A stretch of DNA of 64,000 nucleotides, taken from Micrasema longulum. Its lineage: Eukaryota > Arthropoda > Insecta > Trichoptera > Brachycentridae. The stretch covers positions 205,102 through 269,101 of the forward strand of contig JAGVSM010001233.1 in NCBI GenBank assembly GCA_022494885.1, given 5' to 3'. Below are positions 51,812 to 61,827 of this stretch, piece after piece (positions within the stretch are counted from its first letter, which is position 1; each line of letters starts with the position of its first letter). Under the pieces are notes generated by a model. That model did not search any database and was not told the origin of the DNA. It was given only the letters and a program-made list of their open reading frames with translations. A program made the translations under genes and the position numbers.

Positions 51812-52562
51812 CAGGGTGTTCTTTAAACCCTGTCGCATCAGAAACCACGATGATCAGTATGGGCAAGAGAACATATTAGCACGTAAAAAAAAATATTTGG
51901 AATAAAGGAAATTTAAAAAAAGAAAATACAGGGTGTTTTTTAAACCCTGTTACACCCGAAATCACGATGATCAGTATGAGCAAGAAGACATATTGGCACA
52001 TTAAAATAAATTTTTAGAACGAATAAAATTAAAAAAAAAAAAAAAAAAAACAAATGGTTGCTAACTCCTGCAGGGGAGAAACGAGGATGGGGAGGAGGGA
52101 GTCTGACACACCGTTAACCACGCGGCCGCACCCCCCTCGCTTCTCCCCTGCAGAAGTAAGCAACCATTTGTTATTTTTAATATTATATTTTGACAAATTT
52201 TCTTGTTCTAAATATTTTTAAAAATATGCTAATATGTCTTTTTGCCCATACTGATCATCGTGGTTTCGGATGTGACAGGATTTAAAGAACATCCTGTATG
52301 AAAAAAAACAAATGGTTGCTTACTTCTGCAGGAGAGAAGCGAGAGGGGCGCGGCCGTGCGGTTGACGGTGTATCAGACTCCCCCTCCCTCCTCCTCGTTT
52401 CTCCCCTACAAAAGTAGGCAACCATTTGTTTTTATTTAATATTTTATGTTTTAAGATTTTAGTAGTTCTAAAAATTTATTTTAATGTGCCAATATGTGTT
52501 TTTGCTCATATTGATCATCGTGGTTTCGGATGTGACAGGGTTTAAAGAACACCCTGTATTTC
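51812..52562. mobile_element. Element P, nested foldback elements with GC-rich core
   Basis: Four copies of a roughly 110-bp arm (CAGGGTGTTCTTTAAACCCT ... GATGATCAGTATG) are present. Two are forward (51,812 and 51,926) and two inverted (ending about 52,300 and 52,560). Two GC-rich cores (52,045-52,175 and 52,308-52,430), inverted to each other, are bounded by AACAAATGGTTGC repeats. It reads as one foldback element inserted inside another. TA at the ends suggests a Tc1/mariner-type target. Confidence 0.75.
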
Positions 52563-52904
52563 TACTTTTTTTTATGAAATAGCTGTGAAAATCCCAAATA
52601 AATAAATAAATGTACGTATGGATGCTGAAAATATTGTTTGAAATTGTCAATCATGGGCGCTCGGACATTTTTTGCGACCATTTTGGGAATATTTCTAGTT
52701 TCTTTATTTCATATTTATAATTTTTAATAATAAAATGCATATTATTTAGGTGATGCGCCGAATACCCAATATGTACGGGCGAAACGCGGCGGGTTGAATC
52801 CAGTCCTTGTTTGCAAAAAAATTCAAATTATTTTTGGTTTTCTTTTATTTATTTTTATTTTTTATTTTTTTTTGCACCACAACAGGCCATTAGGCCCAAT
52901 AACA
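52563..52904. other. AT-rich gene-free stretch
   Basis: Includes GTTGAATCCAGTCCTTGTTT (52,793), a small TDR-393 scrap. Confidence 0.3.
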
Positions 52905-53040
52905 GTGGTGAATTACATCACAGAACACCCAGGCTCGAGAAAAATCACATTTTAATTTTTGTGTTCTCACCGGGAATCGAACCCGGAACCTTCCGTGCGT
53001 GAGTCGAGCGTCTTGACCACTACACCACGGAGACCGCCTT
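52905..53040 (-). repeat. tRNA-derived SINE, different head family
   Basis: Minus: GGCGGTCTCCGTGGTGTAGT, GGTCAAGACGCTCGACTCAC and B box GGTTCGATTCCCGG. The head resembles a Val-type tRNA (CAC in loop position), but the acceptor arms do not pair well. An A/T-rich tail lies at 52,860. SINE rather than tRNA gene. Confidence 0.65.
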
Positions 53041-53227
53041 TTTATGTAACATTATAATGTATTCTTCAATGGATAGATATTTATAGCAAGCAAGCGTTCG
53101 CATCCAGAGTTCAGTAATCCTCAATTCCAAGAATCTCTATTTCTGAAGTTGTGTCGTAGTCCAAATTGGCAAAGTTACCTAGTCATATTTTTTACATAAA
53201 GTTAAACCAGATTTTATGCAAACGAAC

Positions 53228-54345
53228 TTAACATATTACAACAGACATGAAGAACATTTAAAATAAGGTAATATAGAAGTCTAGGCATCTACAGGGCTTA
53301 TGACCCGTCATTGGCTGGTTTAAATGGCCACTTTACACACTGTGTATCATTCACCATTTTGCCTATGTTTAAGCATCCATATTTCTTTAATTCTTCCATC
53401 TGTTGATGTTTGTGAAGTTAAAGAGCTGAAACCTTTATTTATGCGGGTGAGATTCATCTAATTGAATTATTTCACCTACATACTAGGCAACGCCTGAAAA
53501 TTTTTAGTTTTTCAATTTCTATACTTAGTCATGGACCAGGTGGATTTATCAACAATATTTCGAGTTTAAAATTTTTGTAGACAAGGACTGGATTCAACTA
53601 TCTGGGAAGCTGTTAACATTAACATATTACAGCAGAGATGAAGAACATTTAAGAGAAGGTAATAAAAAAGTCTAGGCATCTACAGGGCTGATGACCTGTC
53701 ACTGTAACATTCACCATTTTGCCCATGTTTGAACATCCATATTTCTTTAATTATTCCATTTGTTGATTTTAGTAAAGTTAAAGAAAATTTTGAAAAAAAA
53801 CAGATATACGAGGGTAAAGTCGATGGTAAATGAAATGAAATTATTAACATATAAAGAAAGAATATTTTACAATACAATGATATTTGTTCATAAAATTATA
53901 AACTCTAATAAAAAAACAGAATTTTGGAAAAAAATTGATCGGAACCAGCATGAACACGATCACAATACTAGAGAAAAGAACAAAATTAGACTTCCATTTA
54001 GGAAAAAGGTAAAGTCACAAAATTCAATTTTATTTAAAGCAATTAAAAAGTATTACGAAATGGAAAAAATATTTATGAAGAAAAAAACATGTCAAAATTT
54101 AAAATGATGGTCAAGACATATGTGATAAACAATTTATAAATTAAATCTATTTACAATGTTATTATTAGAACACACATAACAATATGTATGATATGTGTGC
54201 CTACTTTAAGATTTAAATGAAAATAAAAAATTTAAAAAAAAGAGCTGAAACCTTTATTGTTGTGAAGAGATTCATCTGACTGAATTATTTCACATACTAG
54301 GAAACGCCTGAAAACAATTTTGTTGTTACGTGACTCTCTCCATAA
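53228..54345 (-). repeat. TDR-393 tandem, about 1.7 units, split by a LINE
   Basis: Unit 1 is 53,228-53,620 and ends at the same phase where unit 2 starts (ACATATTACAGCAGAGATGA, 53,623). Unit 2 is interrupted at 53,783 within TAAAG|AGCTGAAACC and resumes at 54,240. Head-to-tail arrangement is therefore directly visible. Confidence 0.8.
53784..54239 (+). pseudogene. LINE tail inserted in TDR-393
   Basis: The 115-codon frame carries VNEMKLLTYKERIFYNTMIF, VHKIINSNKKTEFWKK and RLPFRKKVKSQNSILFKAIK, an RT C-terminal block ('+..L.+.ERI...') of CR1/jockey type. It ends in an A-rich tail. AAAG at both joints may be the target duplication. Confidence 0.6.
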
Positions 54346-54349
54346 TTAT

Positions 54350-54810
54350 CAACATCCAATTAAGCGCACCCAATGGTGCATAGAGCACCTTGTAACTCCA
54401 ATCTCACGTGCCAACGATCATTAGTTTGATTTACATAAATGTGTAATGTAGATGCTTAGACTTCTACATTTCTTTCACTAAAACGTTTTTCATATCGGTA
54501 GCTCAATCATCAAATCTCAACTAGTTAATGTTATAACTGTAACTCTCCAAAAAAGATACTAACTCTTGTGCTTGGAGAGTGACTTACACTGTTATACTTA
54601 TTTATTTATTAGAATTTATATAATTTAATGTACGAGTACATGAGAAAATAAAACCCATAGATGTAAAAGAAAAAAGAATAAATAATAATACATCTGAAAA
54701 CTTACTCAAAAACATTCAAAAATAATAAATGGTATATTTAAATATTGTATAACTCTATATTAAATTAACTAGTAGGTAGTCATGTTATTGTTTATTTTTG
54801 CATAAAAATG
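54350..54810. other. Repeat debris
   Basis: CCCAATGGTGCATAGAGCAC (54,370) is a SINE body fragment (minus). GATGCTTAGACTTCTACATT (54,451) is a TDR-393 scrap. CTTGGAGAGTGACTTACACT (54,580) is shared, inverted, with 18,735-18,770. Confidence 0.45.
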
Positions 54811-54846
54811 TCTGCCTTAAAACAGGTCGTACCTAGTTAGGCAGAC
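54811..54846. repeat. Dispersed hairpin repeat, copy 4
   Basis: TCTGCCTTAAAACAGG ... CCTAGTTAGGCAGA; the arms TCTGCCT/AGGCAGA pair perfectly. Confidence 0.65.
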
Positions 54847-55029
54847 TAGACATGATCCAGAGAAATCTATTACCTAAGTGTGTATATAGTATAAAAAGGA
54901 AATTGTAATTTTTGTTCATAAAACGATGATGATTATTTTTATTATTCATACAAATTAAATTTGAATGCAGTTTTTACTCTTGTTCCAAATTTTTTTTTAA
55001 ATGACTATGATTTACAAACAAACAAAACA

Positions 55030-55795
55030 TCACGCCATTTCCCCTTAGGAGTAGGGCAGAGAAGATAGAACGCCATACCACTCTATCTTGGCATACAGAC
55101 TTAGCTTCCTCTACATTCATACATCTTCTCATGCACGCACACCGATTATTCCTACTTTTGACATGTCCATCTTCAAGTATTTGATGGACTCGATCGTGCC
55201 ATGTATCCATCAACATTCGCATCGTAGATCCTTTTAGCCGTTCTTTCGCTGTCCATTCGCTCTACATGCCCAAACCAGCGCAGCACCCCTTTCTTGATTC
55301 TGTCGATAATGCGTGTTTCAGCATTGCACACGCTACGGATCTCGACATTTGTGCGCCTATCATACATCGTTTTATCACACATTCGCTTGAGGGATCGTAT
55401 TTCGACAGCATTCAACCTACTTTCATCATCATTTTTCCAATTCTATACTTCGCTCCCATACATTAGAATTGGCACTAAAACTCCGTTGTGAACCGCTAGT
55501 TTTGCCTCCTGCGATAAACATTTGTTAACCAAAGTAGATTTCAGTGCACCGTTCACCCTGTTCCCGGCACTCACCCTCCTTTCAATATCTGTCTCGGCCT
55601 TTCCATCCCTAGTAAACATACTTCCCAGGTACACAAATTCTTCTACCTGATTCAGAATATCTCCGTTCACACTGATCTCACATTTAGTTATATTTTCATC
55701 CCTTTCAAAAACCATCACTTTGGATTTATCAACATTCATAAGCAAATCGCTTTTCTAGCATACATCGTAGAATTTTGTTACCAAGAATTGCAGTT
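55030..55795 (-). pseudogene. LINE-B copy, frameshifted
   Basis: Minus frames in order: LMNVDKSKVMVFERDENITK, FVYLGSMFTRDGKAETDIER and SQEAKLAVHNGVLVPILMYG (55,443-55,745); NAVEIRSLKRMCDKTMYD and GVLRWFGHVERMDSERTA (55,173-55,415); TWHDRVHQILEDGHVKSRNN and EEAKSVCQDRVVWRSIFSA (54,974-55,222). At least two frame changes. A 3' terminal GGCGTGATG lies at about 55,030. Confidence 0.82.
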
Positions 55796-55797
55796 GA

Positions 55798-56165
55798 AAA
55801 TTGATATATTAGTTTATTTTTTATTTTTATTTTATTTTATTTAGAAAATATACAGTCATACAAAATAAGTACTAAAAACATCAATTTTTTAACATAAAAA
55901 GACCAATTAAGTTTTCATAAATTAAAAAGATATAAACATTAAATGTGACAAAAAATAAAAAATAAATAAGAATTTTAAGTGAAAAAGGATAATTGTTGAC
56001 ATTTGCGTTTTCCATGGAGGTAATAAATTAAAATAAATAAAAATACCGAATGTACACTTCGAGCCATCCACGCACACACATGAACGCACATATAAAACAT
56101 ACACAAACATATACATTACATGCGGCACACATACATAGCATAAACCGCTCAAGATGTACATTCAG
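55798..56165 (-). repeat. LINE-D tail
   Basis: Nearly the same as 61,916-62,260: AAAGACCAATTAAGTTTTCA, TGACATTTGCGTTTTCCATG, CCATCCACGCACACACATGA. Starts with a TTTTATTTTATTT (poly-A complement) tail. Confidence 0.65.
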
Positions 56166-56183
56166 CAACTATTTTAACTAGTT

Positions 56184-56682
56184 TTAACACTTTGTACCCC
56201 GGAGCCGTGTAAATACGTGATTATGTAACCATGCGCTGTGTCCCGGCCCCGTGTTTTCACGTGGTTTACCAGCTGTCTAAAAAAGTGCATTTTATTGACA
56301 TCTAGTGACTTTTATTAGTACTTTTTCGCTGCTGGTAACCACGTAAAAACACGGGACCGGGACACAACGCATCGTTATTATAATCACATGTTTACACAGC
56401 TCCGGGATACAAAGCACAAAAAAAGGAGCGAGGCCCTGTATATGTGCGAACATTGCAATGCGCAATGTGGCTCTCCATAAAGGCCAAAGTTGGCAAAACT
56501 ATCATACAAAAATGACTTATTTAATTTTTTCAAATAAATATAAGAAGTTTCAACTGATTTAACCCAGTATTTTCATAATTATGACACTTTTAAGAAACCC
56601 TTCACAAAGCATGAAATTTCACAAAAATGGGCCGGGCACAGGGTAAATTCTATGTGTGTTCGGCCGGTGCTTAAAGTGTTAA
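56184..56682. mobile_element. piggyBac-like MITE with internal hairpin
   Basis: TTAACACTTT (56,184) and AAAGTGTTAA (to 56,682) are inverted ends containing TTAA, the piggyBac target. Inside, 56,190-56,300 and 56,310-56,415 form long imperfect inverted arms (CCGGAGCCGTGTAAATACGT against GTTTACACAGCTCCGG). No transposase. Confidence 0.6.
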
Positions 56683-56840
56683 TAGTTTTTAGTTCATTGG
56701 TAAGATTATTGTAATTTTCTACACATTTGAAGACAAAGCTATTTTGACCATGCCTTGTGTGGAACTTAGGGATTTTAATATTATTTTAGTAAAACTGTGA
56801 AATTAAAAAAAAAATCAGATCAAATATAAAAGAAAGTCAA
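56683..56840 (-). pseudogene. LINE-E fragment
   Basis: Minus-strand reading similar to KxHGQNSFVFKCVENYNNLT and NELKTI of 18,470-18,545. Confidence 0.55.
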
Positions 56841-56948
56841 TGTTGTGTTTTTCGCACATCCGTCGTAAAAAAAACATTTAGCCGCTATCGTGTCAAGTTG
56901 AAGGAAATCACATGCATCGTTGTTCAACAATGATGTTTACGGCGGTAA

Positions 56949-57801
56949 TAATATGCAGCAGCGGCGTTAGGGTAGGACGTCAGATATAAAGGGGCGCTGC
57001 AGGCGCCCCATTTTATCCACTCGCTCATCGAGCGAGTCCAACTTACTCGTAAATTTCCTAAATCTAGCGACAAACTCGTTATAGTGGCCCAGGATGAGAC
57101 TATAACTACTCCAAAAAAGTCATTTGAAGATGAATTTTTCTACAGCTTTTTGGACACTACCTTAATTTCACTCAATAAAAGATTTGAAAAGTTTAATGAG
57201 TACTCAAAATCTCGGTTCAATATAAAAAAAGATTCCGGAAAAACCAGACCTTCTCAAACTCTGTGGTAATTTCCAATTGAAATTAACAGTAGATTCTAAA
57301 TCCGAATATGGCTGTATGTTGTGTGATGAACTCATAAGTCTGAAATCATTTTTGCCTGATCAGAATGTGGTTAATCTTGTCATTTTTCGAATTTTATCAA
57401 AGATCGTAACTTACAAGAAATGTGCCCAAATTTATGGATAGCATTGCGAATATTGATCACTATACCTACCTGTAACGATTGCTAGTGGGGAAAGGAGTTT
57501 TTTAAAGCTTAAACTGAGAAAAACTTATCTACGATCGACAATACCTCAATCTAGATTCACAAACCTGGTGGCATCTTTGTCAATCGAAAATAAAATTGCG
57601 GAAAACATAAATTTAAGTACGTATAAAAGAGTTCATTGATAGAAACGCTTGAAAGGTAAAATTTTATTTGTATTATTTTAATAAATGATTTTTTCATTAT
57701 AAACCTTGCCTTTTTTGTATGGGTCCAAAGGGGTGGAAGATAGGGGGCGTAGAAATCCCGCCCAGGGCGCTGGTAGTGCTAAAACCGGCCCTGATAATAT
57801 G
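56949..57801 (+). mobile_element. hAT transposon remnant with perfect 8-bp target duplication
   Basis: ATAATATG at 56,949-56,956 and 57,794-57,801 flanks an element that starts CAGCAGCGGCGTTAGGG and ends GGTAGTGCTAAAACCGGCCCTG (in blocks: GGTAGTGCTAAAAC, CGGCCCTG). The CAG...CGG ends are imperfect inverted repeats. 837 bp, carrying only the C-terminal part of a transposase. Confidence 0.8.
57060..57640 (+). pseudogene. hAT transposase, C-terminal (dimerisation) relic
   Basis: Broken readings: EDEFFYSFLDTTLISLNKRF, EKFNEYSKSRFNI, then EMCPNLWIALRILITIP, GKEFFKA/RSFLKLKLRKTYL-type and RFTNLVASLSIENKIAENIN. This is the conserved 'P.L..A.RI..TIP...A..ERSFS.LK..K..LRS' dimerisation block of hAT (ZMYM-like) transposases. 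No RNase H catalytic core remains; several frame changes. Confidence 0.7.
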
Positions 57802-58071
57802 TCCTTAGTCTAGACAACTGACTACAGACAACAGAAATGGGCGCCAAGCTGTCTGGGCCAACCACCATCCCTTGCCACTACGGGATACAAACAAATCCCT
57901 TTCAAACACCTTTTTATACAAATCCAACTTAGGTCTACGTTGGACCTATACAAATCCATTGACAAAAAATTGTCGAAACTTACGACCACTAGCCCGATCT
58001 TCACAATCTCCCATTCGCCATCACAATCACCCCACGCGACGGTGAATAGAGCTCTGTAGCTCAATCACAAA
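57802..58071. other. Unclassified segment
   Basis: Moderately GC-rich with no recognised motif. The end (58,055-58,079, CTGTAGCTCAATCACAAATA) is the element H terminal motif, interrupted by LINE-B. Confidence 0.35.
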
Positions 58072-58079
58072 TAATTATC

Positions 58080-59001
58080 TACTACTACTACTACCATCAC
58101 GCCATTTCCTTGTAGGGGTAGGCAGAGAGAATGGACCGCCACACATGTCTATCCTGGCATACGTTCCTAGCTTCTTCCACATTCATACATCTTGTCATAG
58201 ATGCCCTTCGGTTCTGTCTGCTTTTGACATGACCAGACTCAAGATTTTGGTTTATCTGATCATGCCACGTCTTCCTTGGTCGTCCTCGCCTCACGTTACC
58301 GTTCATTTTTGCCATATATACTTGTTTTACCATTCTTTCATCGTCCATTCGTTCTACGTGTCCAAACCATCTCAGAGATCCTTTCTTAATCTTATCAATT
58401 ATACTTGTCTCAGATTTACACTCTCGCCTGATTTCATCATTCGTTACCCTGTCATACATTGATTTCCCACACATTCGTCTAAGAGATCGCATTTCAACCG
58501 CGTTCACTCGGCTTTCATCCTTCTTCTGCCAGTTCCATGTTTCACTTCCATACATAAGTGTTGGGGCTAAAACTCCGTTGTGCGCTGCCAGTTTAGCTTC
58601 GATTGACATGTTCTTATGAGCAATTACTGTGCTTAGTGGTCCGTTCATTTTGTTGCCCGCATTCACTCTCCTTTCAACATCTTTTTCTACTTTTCCATCT
58701 CTTGAAAACATGCTTTCCAGATACACAAATTCTTCTACTTTTTCGAGGCTTTCGTTGTTTACATTTATTATGCAGTCAGTAACCTCACTATCCCTTTCAA
58801 ATACCATCACTTTTGACTTACTTTCGTTCATCGCCAATTCGCTCTCCAGGCATACATCATACATTCTAGAGACTATTTGCTGCAAATCATCCTTGCTGCT
58901 TGCTAACAGAACTGCGTCTTCAGCATACAACAAGCAGCTTACTGAAAAATTATCAATTTTTGCTCCAATACCTATACATTCTATCTCTTTCATACAGTTG
59001 T
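58080..59001 (-). mobile_element. LINE-B, 5'-truncated copy with uninterrupted frame
   Basis: The 298-codon frame 58,097-58,993 is unbroken: CLLYAEDAVLLASSKDDLQQ (catalytic box with Glu in place of the first Asp), MNESKSKVMVFERD, VEEFVYLESMFSRDGK, AKLAAHNGVLAPTLMYGSET, VEMRSLRRMCGKSMYDRV, LRWFGHVERMDDERMV, RRGRPRKTWHDQI and WRSILSAYPYKEMA. The 3' end is (TAG)n at 58,080-58,092. It is flanked by perfect TAATTATC (58,072-58,079 and 59,002-59,009). RTE-like by its C-terminal blocks and microsatellite tail. Youngest-looking LINE in the window. Confidence 0.87.
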
Positions 59002-59009
59002 TAATTATC

Positions 59010-59370
59010 GACGTGCTAATAAGCGACGTGATAACAATTTCTCACCGTGGTTGTTTATCGTATTCGCCATTACAATGGGACATCCGTGAACACCTAATAT
59101 TTATGTCAAAATATTTACGTTTCGCGACGTATAATCCTGCTGCGCAATCACATATTTGAATTTCACCGGTGTAAATATGGGAAATATTCCAAAACTGCTA
59201 TTTTTATTTATTTATTTCTTTATTATCGCGATATTCATTGCATTTAGCCGGCGGTTGGCAACCAAATGTCAAGAAAACCAGTCGCCGTAGTAATTGTAAT
59301 TTAATTTTCACTTTTTGGTATTAGAAACTCCTTACAATTATGCAAATGCAATATATTGTACTATTTTTTA
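59010..59370 (-). repeat. Element H, third copy
   Basis: CGACGTGCTAATAAGCGACG, TATAATCCTGCTGCGCAATC and CATTTAGCCGGCGGTTGGCA are the inverse of 10,430-10,812. Confidence 0.65.
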
Positions 59371-60342
59371 CTTAAATGAATAAAGTGAATAAAATGAATT
59401 TTATTTATATAATGGAGCAACTACAAAAATATGATAGAAAAGCACGGTAATTACACATTATCATACAAAGTTACAGAGAAAGAGTCTAAAACTGGTAATC
59501 CCAGCATGGAAAAGATCCACCTCTCTCGGCAGACTGTTCAACAAACCAATCGTTCTCCTCACAAGAATCAACCACGGCAAAGTTTTCCGGCATTCTGGCA
59601 GAACAAATGGTCTGTGTTGCCTAGCTCTTAAATATTTGCTCCGTACAAATAATTGTATGGGCTCCACAAAATGTTGGGATAGTCAATGAACTTGTTCAGA
59701 AGTTTGTTGAAGTTCAAAAACTTTTTGATGTTTCAGTTTTTATAAAACTAGGTTTTACCCGCGGCTTCGCTCACATGGTTTTAATGAGAAATTACTTACG
59801 TAATTCATTAATTTTGTGGTTTATCAATAAGAATTTTTCAGAAGAAATATATATTTTTTTTTGAGTCAGAAAGTAGCTTGTATGGACCGCTGGACCTCCA
59901 ACTAACTACATGACAAACGGACGATCCGTGAATCTATGACGACGTGGTTTCGTTATTATGTTCACAATTTCAAAACCCTACAAGGTACAAAACGAAAACA
60001 AAACGCAAACTTAACTAACTATAGATAAAGCAAGTCAATTTTTCTAATTACAAAAAGAATTCATTTCATATTGATTATTTTTGACATTTTGCTAACTGTT
60101 GATATGTTACATATTTTTTTCATTGTACTTTTTTAATTCAGGTTGAAAAATAAGTAAATAATAATGTCGATCGGTCGCTCCGTTAAAACGTGAAGTATTA
60201 GTATGGATAATGTATTTATTTCATTGTGGTATTTATTTATAATGTAGTATTATTTAATTTTATTTATTAAGTATATCACAAACTCGTATATTTATAATTA
60301 TCGCGTAATAGCTGGCAATCCCGAATAAATTTAACTAAATTT
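59371..60342. other. Gene-free stretch
   Basis: 59,490-59,630 is less AT-rich and has a 66-codon frame without a recognised domain. TAGGTTTTACCCGCGGCTTC (59,748) resembles a repeat end common in insect genomes, but its class is uncertain. Confidence 0.3.
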
Positions 60343-60622
60343 AGTCGGCCTTGTGGTGTAATGGTCAGCGCGTTTGCCTACCATGCGGGAGGTCTTGGGT
60401 TCGATTCGCGACATGGTTGATATGAAATATTTATTTAAAGGGTGTTTTTCACAATAGAATATTACATAGTCCCTGGACTCGCACATGAAGCGTTCATGTG
60501 CGAGTCCAAGACTGATCATCTTACCTTCATGTAAGATTAAAAAAAGATCAAGATACGCTGCGATTTGGTGTACCAATGAGGTACCCTATTCACCATTAGG
60601 TGCGGAAAGGGCATGATGATAA
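60343..60622 (+). mobile_element. tRNA-derived SINE, complete copy with an acquired palindrome
   Basis: GTCGGCCTTGTGGTGTAATG head, A-box-like TGGTCAGCGCG, B box GGTTCGATTC, body, and GATGATAAAA tail. At 60,475-60,507 a perfect 15-bp-arm hairpin (GGACTCGCACATGAA, loop GCG) replaces the sequence seen in the sister SINEs. Confidence 0.85.
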
Positions 60623-60945
60623 AATTTAGGTTCTAATATTTAAATAACTTTTGCCTGGATAAATTAACGCGTTCAAATATTTTAATTATGCTTAATAAAT
60701 AAATTATTAGTTTAGTTTACCTTGATAAATAAGCTTGCCTGGCTTTGAAACCGGTTGGTAGAAAAAATATAAATATTTGGTTTAAAACAAAGTTCTTTTG
60801 TATGTATTTTATTAGTTATTAATTGTTTTATTTGCTTTAATTGAACAAATATAATATTGCTAAAGGAAATATTTTAAGATTTTTCAATATTTTCCATTAA
60901 TCACCTCTATAAATTATTACCCTCCGTCATTATACTTAGGGCCTT
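60623..60945. other. AT-rich gene-free stretch
   Basis: Nothing recognised. Confidence 0.3.
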
Positions 60946-60946
60946 T

Positions 60947-61110
60947 CTTATAAATCTGGTATAAATTTACGCCTAGGTATAGTGATATAATTCGGATAGG
61001 AATACCATCCTTATTCTACCACTAAAATAAGGATGATATTCTTATCCGTATTCTACCACTATGCCTACATGTAACTTTATACTAAGTTTCTGAGTAAAGC
61101 CTAGAAAGTT
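60947..61110. mobile_element. Foldback MITE
   Basis: TAGGGCCTTTCTTATAAATC ... CATCCTTATT, then CTACCACTAA, then AATAAGGATG ... TATACTAAG...GCCTA. The two halves are inverted copies over nearly the whole length. TA lies at both ends. Confidence 0.6.
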
Positions 61111-61595
61111 GTTGTGTGATAATTAATAACCGACATAAAAAGACAAATGAATAAGCGATTTTCTTGTTTGTTGTTATTAAATAAACGCGCTATATTTTTT
61201 TTTGTACATTTGTTAATAAAGCGAAGCATTTTGCTTTGCAATTACCAAAAACACGTGATTACCGTTTACAATATTCGTTTTATAAAACCTGTAAATAAAG
61301 ACAAGAAAATTACGAAAAACATATCAAATCTAGTAAGAAATTTAAGTTTTATCATACCTGTTGTCATCTGCTTGACTGCAAATTATTTCTCCTTCCCTGC
61401 TGCTGCTTCCACTATCAATAGTTTTTTTTTTCAATAAATCGCGCCCGGAATAAATTATATACTTATTTTTATAACACAAATGTATTAAAAATTGCAAAAA
61501 GTAATTATTTTTATTTTCACTTATATTAAACCAACATTACGATTCTTAATTTCACTAAAATCAAACCAGCACTCACTTATAGTCGTTTAAATATA
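61111..61595. other. AT-rich gene-free stretch
   Basis: The 96-codon frame at 61,147-61,437 has no recognisable domain. Confidence 0.3.
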
Positions 61596-61827
61596 ACTTG
61601 ATTAGAAAGACAGTTGTTAGTAAAAGTGACGACATTACTTTGTAGTAACATCTAAGGAGTGATTTATATTGACTCTCGAAAAATCATTCGTATCTGGCAT
61701 GTTAATTTATTTTTTTATGCGATGCTTGACATATAAATCAACATAATTATATAAAATCAGCTTTAAAACTAAAAAAACTAAAGCAAACCTAATTACTTAC
61801 GACGTTCTTACAAGGTTGCGTCATTTT

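Noticed and set aside
52905..53040. Possible tRNA-Val gene on the minus strand
   Set aside because: B box and anticodon loop look good, but the acceptor arms pair poorly, there is no terminator run, and the sequence continues into a SINE-like body.
61147..61437. 96-codon plus frame
   Set aside because: Composition fits chance in AT-rich DNA and no motif can be read.
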